From the NCBI GenBank assembly GCA_030620915.1, contig JAUXIR010000159.1, positions 1 through 5,129 on the forward strand: a stretch of 5,129 nt of DNA. Direction: 5' to 3'. The stretch comes from Geopsychrobacter sp. (lineage in GTDB: Bacteria > Desulfobacterota > Desulfuromonadia > Desulfuromonadales > Geopsychrobacteraceae). The notes below the pieces were generated by a model. It was not told where the DNA came from. It was given only the letters and a program-made list of their open reading frames with translations, and ran no database searches. Position numbers and translations under genes: made by a program. Below, in pieces: positions 1 to 5,129 of the stretch (position 1 is its first letter; each line of letters opens with the position of its first letter).

Positions 1-1
1 A

Positions 2-1207
2 TCCTATTTTCAAGAGCACAAACAACCCTTCTTGATTGCCTTCGGCATTTTTTTCGGCTACTCACTGCTGGTCATCGGTATGTGGCTTACCATCCTGCGC
101 CGCAGACGGGCCGAGGGGGCGCTGCAAAAGGCCCTGAGCAAAGCCGAGGAGGCCCGGGATAAAATTGTGGCGATTCTCAAGTCAGTGGCCGATGGCCTGA
201 TTTTCACCGACATGGACAATCGCATTATTCTGATGAGCTCTTCAGCAGAGGCGATGCTGGGCAGGAAATCAGCCGAACTCTTCATGCAGCCTCTGGATAC
301 GGCGGTTACCGGCAAATCTGCCAGAGAAATCATTCCCACTATCCTGGCCGAGAGCGGAAAGGAAGTTATTCTGGAGGTTGAGCCCGCTGCCAGACAGCAG
401 GATCAAGGACGGAGTATCCAGGTCCGATCCGCGCTGGTTCGCGGCGAGAAGGGCGGCAAAGAAGGCGTGATCACCCTGCTGCGTGATGTGAGTCGAGAAC
501 GGGAACTCGACCAGATGAAGAATGAGTTCATCTCGACCGCCGCTCATGAGCTGCGAACGCCTTTAACCTCGGTTAAGGGATATTCGGAACTCTTATTGAG
601 TGATCAAGTCCTGAATGAACAACAACGGACCGAGTTTCTTGCCATTATCAATGAAAAGGCCGATGTGCTGACAAGGATCGTTGATGACCTGCTGAATCTC
701 AGCCGGGTGGAATCGGGCCGGGTCATTTATCTGACAAAGACTTGGCAAGACCTTGGGCTCGCCCTCGGCAAGCAGATCAGCCGCTACCGGCATGAATGGA
801 AGACGCATCGATTCGAGATCGACCTGCCGGCAGAATCGCTGATACTTATGTTCGACTTGGACAAACTCACCCAGGTCATGGAGAACCTTCTCAGCAATGC
901 GGTGAAATACTCCCCGGCTGAAAGCCTGATTCAGACGAGCTGTCAACTCTCCGCAGACCAGGTACAGATTTCGGTCAAGGATCAGGGCTACGGCATGACC
1001 GCGGGACAGGTGGAAAGAGTCTTTGACAAGTTTTACCGTGGAAATGCGTCTAACACCGCAAAGGAAGGGCTCGGCCTTGGGATGTCGATCGCCAAAAACA
1101 TTATTAAGGCCCATGGTGGCGAGATCTGGGTCGAGAGTAAATTGGACCGGGGGACGACGGTCAGCTTTACCCTCCCCATCGGCTCGAAGACCGACAACGG
1201 TCATTGA
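2..1207 (+). CDS. PAS-domain sensor histidine kinase, 5' partial
   Basis: Membrane sensor kinase that should autophosphorylate a histidine and pass the phosphate to the receiver encoded just downstream. The frame is open to the left edge (the first visible residues are SYFQEHKQPF), so the N-terminus, probably with a sensory domain, is missing; a TTG at 32 is a poor start because it falls at the edge of a membrane helix. Numbering from that TTG codon: a TM helix at about 1-22, then an Arg-rich stop-transfer and a helical linker to about 45, a PAS-like domain about 46-157, and HisKA with H172 in the H box (AAHELRTPLTS). The HATPase domain shows the N box (NLLSNAVKYSP, N285 and N289), G1 (DQGYG, 317-321), F box (FDKFYR, 331-336) and G2 (GLGLG, 346-350). 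All catalytic boxes are intact. The signal sensed cannot be told from the visible part. Kinase class is certain; exact family is not. Confidence 0.95.
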   Translation, partial: SYFQEHKQPFLIAFGIFFGYSLLVIGMWLTILRRRRAEGALQKALSKAEEARDKIVAILKSVADGLIFTDMDNRIILMSSSAEAMLGRKSAELFMQPLDTAVTGKSAREIIPTILAESGKEVILEVEPAARQQDQGRSIQVRSALVRGEKGGKEGVITLLRDVSRERELDQMKNEFISTAAHELRTPLTSVKGYSELLLSDQVLNEQQRTEFLAIINEKADVLTRIVDDLLNLSRVESGRVIYLTKTWQDLGLALGKQISRYRHEWKTHRFEIDLPAESLILMFDLDKLTQVMENLLSNAVKYSPAESLIQTSCQLSADQVQISVKDQGYGMTAGQVERVFDKFYRGNASNTAKEGLGLGMSIAKNIIKAHGGEIWVESKLDRGTTVSFTLPIGSKTDNGH

Positions 1208-1212
1208 AGGAG
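1206..1212 (+). promoter_or_regulatory. Ribosome-binding site for the receiver gene, overlapping the kinase stop
   Basis: GAAGGAG lies 8 bases before the GTG at 1221 and shares two bases with the kinase TGA (1205-1207). It fixes GTG as the start of the receiver gene, although the frame stays open much further upstream inside the kinase gene. Its position suggests that the two genes are translationally coupled. Confidence 0.8.
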
Positions 1213-1220
1213 CACTTTCG

Positions 1221-1583
1221 GTGAAAAAAATCCTGATTGTTGAAGATCAACGAGATATCCTGAACCTGCTGAAGAAGGTTCTCGAAACAGTAGACCGTAA
1301 AGTTTTTTTGGCGGAATGCGGCGAAGACGCCCTCAAGATTGCACGGGAAACGATTCCGGATGTGATCCTGCTGGATATTATGTTTCCCGGTGGGATCGAC
1401 GGCTATGATGTTGCTCGAATTTTAAAAAAAGATCCACTGACCGCCAACTGCGCCATCATTGTTATGACCGCCATGGTTCAGGAACAGGACAAGACAGTGG
1501 CGTTTGAAGCTGGAGTCGACGACTTTATCGGCAAACCCTTCAATTTGGAGGATCTGAAAAATCGAATTGAGAAGCTGATTTGA
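1221..1583 (+). CDS. Stand-alone receiver-domain response regulator (CheY-like)
   Basis: A 120-residue protein consisting of one receiver domain and nothing else. The phosphorylation site is intact: acidic pair E8/D9, phosphoacceptor D52 (VILLDIMFPGG), switch T83 (VMTA) and K105 in the GKPF motif. The protein stops right after the last helix of the fold, so there is no DNA-binding, cyclase or other output domain. It starts at GTG after a good RBS, 13 bases beyond the kinase stop, so it is almost certainly co-transcribed with the kinase and is its likely phosphorylation partner (inference from position). Known single-domain receivers act by binding a target protein or as phosphorelay intermediates; the target is not visible here. 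The loop after D52 (FPGGIDGYD) is slightly longer than in CheY but common in this class. Confidence 0.93.
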   Translation: MKKILIVEDQRDILNLLKKVLETVDRKVFLAECGEDALKIARETIPDVILLDIMFPGGIDGYDVARILKKDPLTANCAIIVMTAMVQEQDKTVAFEAGVDDFIGKPFNLEDLKNRIEKLI

Positions 1584-1594
1584 ATCGAAACTGC

Positions 1595-1649
1595 CAGAAC
1601 TCGCGCTCTATCGGTAGATCACCCTGGTGGCCGGTGCGGTGCAGTTCTG
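1595..1649. terminator. Inverted repeat between convergent genes, possible terminator
   Basis: The 72-base gap between the receiver stop and the fabH stop contains CAGAACT (1595-1601) matched by AGTTCTG (1643-1649). The stem can continue past a bulged C1602, with 1603-1607 pairing to 1638-1642 through some G-U pairs. Inside the loop, small hairpins CTA-TCGG-TAG (1608-1617) and CACC-CT-GGTG (1620-1629) can form. The position suits a bidirectional terminator, but no T-tract follows on either strand, so this is not a classical intrinsic terminator. Function is inferred from position only. Confidence 0.3.
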
Positions 1650-1655
1650 TCCCTG

Positions 1656-2645
1656 CTAAAAACGCAGCAGCGCGGCGGCCCAGGTGAAACCGGCCCCAAA
1701 GGTGACCAGCCCGACCAGCGCGCCCTCCTTGAGTTGACCGCTACGACGGAGTTCGTCGAGCGCGATGGGGATGGAGGCGGCCGAGGTATTGCCGTAGCGG
1801 TCGACGTTGACGAAGACCTTCTCCATCGGCATCTTGAAACGCTTGGCCACCGCCTCGATGATACGCAGATTGGCCTGATGGGGGATCAGCAGGTCCAGAT
1901 CCTCGCCGGTGAGGCCCGCCTGTTCCAGCACCTGTTTCAGCGCACCAGTCATGGAGGTCACGGCATGGCGGAAGACCTCTTTCCCTTCCATGCGGATGGT
2001 ATGCAACTGGGCGGCAACATTTTCGGCGGTGGGCGGATTAACACTGCCGCCACCGGGGTTATAGAGCAGACCGCTATGGGCGCCGTCGCTGCGCAGGCAG
2101 CTTTGCAGCAGGCCGCGCTCGCCATCGGAAGGGCCGAGGACCACCGCGCCCGCGCCGTCGCCGAAGAGTACACAGGTGTCACGGTCCTGCCAGTTGACCA
2201 TCGAGGTGAGGATCTCGCCACCGATGACCAGCGCCCGCCGGTAACCGGAGGTGGTCATCAGGCCCTCGGCCACCTGCAGGCCGTAGAGAAAACCGGAACA
2301 GGCCGCGGAGATATCGAAGGCCACCGCATTCTTGGCTCCGAGTTTCTCCTGCACCAGGCAGGCGGTCGCGGGGAACTTCATATCCCCGGTCACCGTGCCG
2401 AGTACAATCAGGTCGATCTCACCGGCGCTCACTCCGGCGTCCTGCAAAGCCTTACGCGCGGCTTCGGTCACCAGGTCGGAGAGCGCGCTGCCCGGTTCGG
2501 CGACATGCCGCTGCTTGATCCCGGTGCGGGCGACGATCCAGTCATCGGAGGTCTCGACAATCCGCTCCAGATCGGCATTGGTCAGGATCTTCTCCGGCAC
2601 GGCGCGACCGGTTCCCAGGAGCATAATCTGTGGTTTTTTTGACAT
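1656..2645 (-). CDS. fabH: 3-oxoacyl-ACP synthase III (beta-ketoacyl-ACP synthase III, KAS III)
   Basis: Cytoplasmic condensing enzyme that starts fatty acid synthesis by joining acetyl-CoA (or another acyl-CoA primer) to malonyl-ACP. The 329 residues match the family length (about 315-330). The catalytic triad is present: C116 in DISAACSGF, H256 in LIPHQAN and N286 in YGNTSAAS. Other family signatures are the N-terminal GTGRAVPEKILTN, the SDDWIVARTGIKQRH segment (33-47), FGDGAGAVVL (161-170) and a C-terminal FGAGFTWAAALL. The start at 2645 (MSKKPQ) has a weak GGGA about 7 bases upstream; an in-frame ATG at 2657 would add four residues, and the longer open frame to 2723 adds non-homologous-looking sequence. 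The gene stands alone, convergent with the receiver and divergent from the transporter, with none of the usual plsX, fabD or fabG neighbours in the window. Primer specificity cannot be read from sequence alone; related KAS III-fold enzymes with other substrates are possible, but the triad and motifs favour FabH. Confidence 0.95.
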   Translation of the reverse strand: MSKKPQIMLLGTGRAVPEKILTNADLERIVETSDDWIVARTGIKQRHVAEPGSALSDLVTEAARKALQDAGVSAGEIDLIVLGTVTGDMKFPATACLVQEKLGAKNAVAFDISAACSGFLYGLQVAEGLMTTSGYRRALVIGGEILTSMVNWQDRDTCVLFGDGAGAVVLGPSDGERGLLQSCLRSDGAHSGLLYNPGGGSVNPPTAENVAAQLHTIRMEGKEVFRHAVTSMTGALKQVLEQAGLTGEDLDLLIPHQANLRIIEAVAKRFKMPMEKVFVNVDRYGNTSAASIPIALDELRRSGQLKEGALVGLVTFGAGFTWAAALLRF

Positions 2646-2680
2646 CGGTTTTCCCATGGTCAGAGCTATTACTGCCTGGC

Positions 2681-2710
2681 AAAATAGCACAGCCCCCTCA
2701 TCCCCCTCAA
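2681..2710 (-). promoter_or_regulatory. Candidate sigma-70-type promoter for fabH
   Basis: Read on the minus strand, TTGAGG (2705-2710) is followed after 18 bases by TATTTT (2681-2686), with TG one base ahead of the latter as in an extended -10 element. Transcription would begin near 2674, giving a leader of about 29 bases before the fabH ATG. The match to consensus is partial (four of six in each box), and the spacer is G-rich. It is placed by inspection only. Confidence 0.35.
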
Positions 2711-2798
2711 GCAAGAGCTGCACCCGGCGGGATAAATTTCACCTTATTTGGTGGCGCTAAAACCTAGTCTAGTCGTCAAGCCATGTTAGGTCCAACAG

Positions 2799-2831
2799 GC
2801 GTCCCTGGACGCTGCTACCTCGCACTGCGAG
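2799..2831. repeat. Two adjacent short palindromes in the fabH-transporter divergent region
   Basis: GCGTCC-CT-GGACGC (2799-2812) and CTCGC-ACT-GCGAG (2819-2831) are perfect inverted repeats separated by six bases. A competing pairing of GCGA (2827-2830) with TCGC (2839-2842) is also possible. The stems are strong but the loops are very short, which fits protein-binding operators at least as well as RNA hairpins. The rest of the region (2646-2906) shows no gene that I can support and no clear promoter for the transporter. Confidence 0.35.
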
Positions 2832-2906
2832 CAAAAGTTCGCTATCATGTGCAGAGAGTTCGTGCCGTTTGATCCGACCAGCCTGCCTTCAGCCCTGGAT
2901 TTAACC

Positions 2907-4280
2907 ATGAATGCAGCATCCATCTCCCCCTACCGGATTCCCAACGTCAGGCTGTTCATCATCTTTCGCGTGCTGTTTAACGCGCGTTTCTACTACCCGG
3001 TATTCTCGATTCTGTTTCTCGATTTCGGTCTGAGCCTCTCGCAGTTCGCCATATTAAATGCGGTCTGGGCCGCGACCATCGTACTCTGTGAGGTGCCATC
3101 CGGTGCCTTGGCTGATAGTTTCGGACGACGCAACCTGTTGGTTTTTGCCGGATTTCTGATGGTGATCGAAGTTGCCCTCTGGGCTTTTGTCCCGCTTGGC
3201 AACCTGAATCTGCTGTTCTGGGTGTTTGTCCTCAATCGGATCCTGAGTGGCATGGCTGAAGCTGCCGCTAGCGGGGCCGATGAGGCGCTGGCCTACGACA
3301 GCCTGCAGCAGCAGGGGAACATCGGTGACTGGGGGCGGGTCCTGGAGCGACAGATCCAGATGCAATCTGCCGGCTTCGTCATCGCCATGACCCTGGGCGG
3401 TGTGCTTTATGACCCCGAGGTGTTACAGCGCTTGCTCGGTTTTGTCGGGATGGCGGGGGAGGTCACCCGCCAGACGACACTGCGCCTACCGATCTATTTC
3501 ACCCTGGCAACGGCGGTGCTGACCCTGCTGACAACCTTGAGGATGTGCGAGGTTGTCAGCTGCGAAAACAGCGCGGGGAAAAGCTACGAACAATCGATCA
3601 AGTCGGCGTTTCGTCTGGTCTGGCAGGCCGGGCGCTGGATCTTCAGTACCCCCTTTGTGTTGGCACTGATGCTGTTCGGCCTGTTGGGCGACAGCGTAAT
3701 CCGCATGGTTCTGACCATGGCCAGTCAGTATTATCGGCTGATCGAGATCCCGGAAGCCCTATTCGGGGTGTTCGGTTCGCTGCTCGCCCTGTTCGGTTTT
3801 GTCATGCCGGGTCTGGCCCGACGTCTAAGCGAGAGTTGCACGCCATTGTTCAACCTGCTGCTGACCGCAGCGATGATTTTGCTCGGCCTGATCGGAATCT
3901 GCTTTGTCTGGCCCTGGGTCGGTTTGCTGCCAGCGCTGCTCTTGTTCAGCAACATGTTCCTGATCGGTTTTTTCCTCAGTCATTACCTGAACCAAGTGAC
4001 CAGCTCAGATCAGCGCGCCACGGTGCTCAGCTTCAAGGGTCTGTTCCTCAATCTGGGTTACGGCGGAATCGGCATCTTCTACGCCTTGCTCCTCGCCTTC
4101 TTGCGCAAACAAACCACAGCCGCACAGCCGCATATGCTCGAAACGCTGCTGAAAAATCAGGTCTTCGTCGACTCCCTCCCCTGGTTTGTCGGCTATTTCA
4201 GCCTCTTGCTGATAGTTCTGCTGTTGCTCACCTTCAAATCACTCCGCAAGCGGAACCTCGGTGTTGTCAGAGACTCCTGA
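2907..4280 (+). CDS. Major facilitator superfamily (MFS) transporter
   Basis: Inner-membrane carrier of 457 residues with about twelve hydrophobic helices, of the size and layout usual for drug/H+ antiporter-like MFS proteins. TM1-TM6 fall at roughly 12-40, 45-63, 76-95, 100-120, 153-168 and 194-212. A basic cytoplasmic loop (about 213-245) follows, then TM7-TM12 from about 249 to 444. The MFS motif A is clear between TM2 and TM3 (GALADSFGRR, 66-75). Other notable segments are an acidic SGADEALAYDS at 122-132 by TM4 and RATVLSF at 370-376 before TM11. The start at 2907 (MNAASISPYR) is chosen because the 20 residues added by the ATG at 2847 are not membrane-like; neither start has a good RBS, so either is possible. 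It is divergent from fabH with no shared function evident. Substrate is unknown; export of a small molecule is the usual role, inferred from the fold. Confidence 0.9.
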   Translation: MNAASISPYRIPNVRLFIIFRVLFNARFYYPVFSILFLDFGLSLSQFAILNAVWAATIVLCEVPSGALADSFGRRNLLVFAGFLMVIEVALWAFVPLGNLNLLFWVFVLNRILSGMAEAAASGADEALAYDSLQQQGNIGDWGRVLERQIQMQSAGFVIAMTLGGVLYDPEVLQRLLGFVGMAGEVTRQTTLRLPIYFTLATAVLTLLTTLRMCEVVSCENSAGKSYEQSIKSAFRLVWQAGRWIFSTPFVLALMLFGLLGDSVIRMVLTMASQYYRLIEIPEALFGVFGSLLALFGFVMPGLARRLSESCTPLFNLLLTAAMILLGLIGICFVWPWVGLLPALLLFSNMFLIGFFLSHYLNQVTSSDQRATVLSFKGLFLNLGYGGIGIFYALLLAFLRKQTTAAQPHMLETLLKNQVFVDSLPWFVGYFSLLLIVLLLLTFKSLRKRNLGVVRDS

Positions 4281-4293
4281 ATTCTTCAAACAG

Positions 4294-4327
4294 CCGGGTA
4301 GGTTGTCCTATTCCTTAATCCACCCGG
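4294..4327. repeat. Inverted repeat upstream of the AhpD-like gene
   Basis: CCGGGT (4294-4299) pairs with ACCCGG (4322-4327), and the stem gains two more G-C pairs past a bulged A4300, leaving a 17-base loop. It sits 14 bases after the transporter stop and about 50 bases before the next start. It could end the transporter transcript, but no T-run follows it; it could instead be an operator for the downstream gene. Function is undecided. Confidence 0.3.
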
Positions 4328-4367
4328 AAAATGTTTAAATGGGGAAAAGCTTACTTCTCTTAAAGAC

Positions 4368-4372
4368 AGGAG
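4368..4372 (+). promoter_or_regulatory. Ribosome-binding site that decides the AhpD-like start
   Basis: AGGAG lies 8 bases before the ATG at 4381, an ideal distance. The in-frame ATG at 4339 would add 14 residues that include this site and has only a weak signal of its own, so 4381 is the better start. Confidence 0.8.
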
Positions 4373-4380
4373 CTATCGAT

Positions 4381-4911
4381 ATGACACGCATCACACTTAC
4401 AATAGACGACAGCACCCAGCAAAAGCTTGCGCCCATCTTCGCGGAGATTGAAGGGGCCTTCGGTATGGTTCCGAATCTGTTCAAGGCCTATGCGCAACAT
4501 CCGCCTCTATTGCAGGCAAACTGGAACAAGGTGAAGGCGGTGATGATGGAGGGGAGCCTGAGCCGCAAGCTCAAGGAGACCATCGCGGTGCTGGTGTCTC
4601 AGGACAATGGTTGCTCTTATTGCGTTGCGGCACACTCGGGCGCATTGCAGGCCATCGGCGTGAGCGAAGAAGAGCTTAAAAAGATTATGGAAAACTTCGA
4701 GAATGCCGACTTCAGCGCAAAAGAGGAGGCCCTGATCGGCTTTGCCCGCAAGGCGAATTCCAACCCCTTGCGCATCCCTGCCGAGGAGTTTAGCGCCCTG
4801 AAAAAAACCGGCGCCAGCGATGCGGAGATCGTGGAGGCCTTGGGGGTCATGGAAATCTTCACCGCCTTCAACAAGTTCCTGGATTCCCTCGAAGTCGATA
4901 TCGATTTTTGA
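4381..4911 (+). CDS. AhpD/carboxymuconolactone decarboxylase-like peroxidase-related protein
   Basis: A 176-residue cytoplasmic, all-helical protein of the alkylhydroperoxidase AhpD-like superfamily (carboxymuconolactone decarboxylase fold). The redox centre is visible as C78-S-Y-C81 followed by H85, with E66 twelve residues before the first cysteine. This matches the Glu, Cys, Cys and His of the AhpD proton-relay site in spacing; the additional AhpD histidine between the cysteines is a tyrosine here (Y80). The N-terminal part (AFGMVPNLFKAYAQHP, 26-41) is typical of the 'peroxidase-related' branch. Family members reduce peroxides with the cysteine pair, or their function is unknown; true carboxymuconolactone decarboxylases usually lack the CxxC, so that activity is unlikely. 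It lies 100 bases after the transporter with its own strong RBS and converges on the basic-tail gene. No OxyR-type site was recognised. Family is confident; substrate and reductant are not known. Confidence 0.9.
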   Translation: MTRITLTIDDSTQQKLAPIFAEIEGAFGMVPNLFKAYAQHPPLLQANWNKVKAVMMEGSLSRKLKETIAVLVSQDNGCSYCVAAHSGALQAIGVSEEELKKIMENFENADFSAKEEALIGFARKANSNPLRIPAEEFSALKKTGASDAEIVEALGVMEIFTAFNKFLDSLEVDIDF

Positions 4912-4912
4912 G

Positions 4913-4931
4913 GGAGCCCTAGCGGGTCTCC
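4913..4931. terminator. Hairpin between convergent genes, possible terminator
   Basis: GGAGCCC (4913-4919) pairs with GGG (4924-4926) plus CTCC (4928-4931) around a bulged T4927, giving a seven-pair GC-rich stem with a TAGC loop. It fills almost all of the 23-base gap between the AhpD-like stop and the convergent basic-tail stop. No T-tract follows on either strand, so the terminator role is inferred from position and stem strength. Confidence 0.35.
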
Positions 4932-4934
4932 GAT

Positions 4935-5129
4935 TCAGGAGCGAGCGCCGCGGCGGCCCTTGGGCGCAGGCCGGCCGGTATTGACCCTGGTCTTGGTCGA
5001 TGTGACTTTTTTGCGGGTAACCGTTCTGGTCTTGGTCGATTTTTGCACCTTTTTCGGCTTGGCCGAACTCTTCTTCTCGGTGGTATGCGCCTTGGCCGGT
5101 CTGGCCACGGCTTTCTTCGGCTTGGCCGG
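4935..5129 (-). CDS. C-terminal tail of a Lys/Ala/Pro-rich basic protein, partial
   Basis: The minus strand is open from the right edge to a TGA at 4935-4937, giving the last 64 residues of a longer protein. The tail is rich in Lys, Arg, Ala, Pro and Thr, with only one acidic residue, and has no hydrophobic stretch. It contains PAKPKK and SAKPKK copies and two STKTR copies, and ends in GRPAPKGRRGARS. The repeats are also exact at DNA level: 15 bases at 4987-5001 and 5026-5040, and 13 bases at 5053-5065 and 5116-5128, both spaced by whole codons. Such tails resemble histone H1-like nucleoid proteins, or the disordered nucleic-acid-binding extensions of other enzymes; the visible part cannot decide which. 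Absence of aromatic residues and the in-frame repeats argue that this is a real, low-complexity coding tail. The start and any folded domain lie right of the window. Confidence 0.75.
   Translation of the reverse strand, partial: PAKPKKAVARPAKAHTTEKKSSAKPKKVQKSTKTRTVTRKKVTSTKTRVNTGRPAPKGRRGARS

Noticed and set aside
593..1204. A 203-residue minus-strand open frame across the kinase gene
   Set aside because: It is antisense to the HisKA and HATPase domains, which carry every expected motif; there is no RBS or family resemblance.
1734..2642. A 302-residue open frame on the plus strand opposite fabH
   Set aside because: It lies wholly antisense to a clear fabH with an intact catalytic triad; its His/Gly/Gln-rich translation has no recognisable domain and is a GC-driven shadow frame.
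2646..2723. Upstream extension of fabH to an ATG at 2723
   Set aside because: The added 26 residues do not resemble the FabH N-terminus, which starts naturally with MSKKPQIMLLGTG, and they would overlap the candidate promoter.
2764..2774. Tandem CTAGT copies as a possible regulator site
   Set aside because: The match is only two 5-base units and CTAG is self-complementary, so it is too short to separate from chance.
3545..4318. A 257-residue open frame inside the MFS transporter gene
   Set aside because: It overlaps the transporter in another frame, is rich in Arg, Ala, Pro and Gln, and lacks the membrane helices seen in the correct frame.
4281..4380. A sigma-70 promoter for the AhpD-like gene, for example TTGTCC at 4303
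   Set aside because: No -10-like hexamer lies at an acceptable distance; other pairings matched consensus too poorly to report.

Overview
The window is a moderately GC-rich bacterial chromosomal segment with closely packed genes and a Gram-negative style of two-component and FabH genes. My impression of the protein sequences is a deltaproteobacterial lineage such as Desulfuromonadales, but that is a weak guess from sequence style. No mobile element, tRNA, rRNA or CRISPR array is visible.

Layout. Positions 2-1207 (+) hold the 3' part of a membrane-anchored PAS histidine kinase whose N-terminus lies left of the window. A ribosome-binding site overlapping its stop codon leads into a stand-alone receiver (CheY-like) response regulator at 1221-1583 (+). 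A 72-base convergent gap with a foldable inverted repeat follows, then fabH (3-oxoacyl-ACP synthase III) on the minus strand at 1656-2645. A divergent intergenic region of about 260 bases carries a candidate fabH promoter and two compact palindromes. It ends at a 12-TM major facilitator superfamily transporter at 2907-4280 (+). Next is a 100-base gap with an inverted repeat, then an AhpD/carboxymuconolactone-decarboxylase-like thiol protein at 4381-4911 (+). The right edge, 4935-5129 (-), is the C-terminal tail of a Lys/Ala/Pro/Thr-rich protein whose start lies outside the window.

How the genes relate. Only the kinase and receiver form a clear functional unit: a phosphorelay whose regulator has no output domain and so must act by protein contact or pass on its phosphate. 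The fabH, transporter and AhpD-like genes look like independent units: fabH is divergent from the transporter, and the AhpD-like gene has its own strong RBS and a 100-base leader. I see no convincing novel multi-gene system. The most unusual items are the basic repeat tail at the right edge, the solitary fabH, and the output-less regulator.
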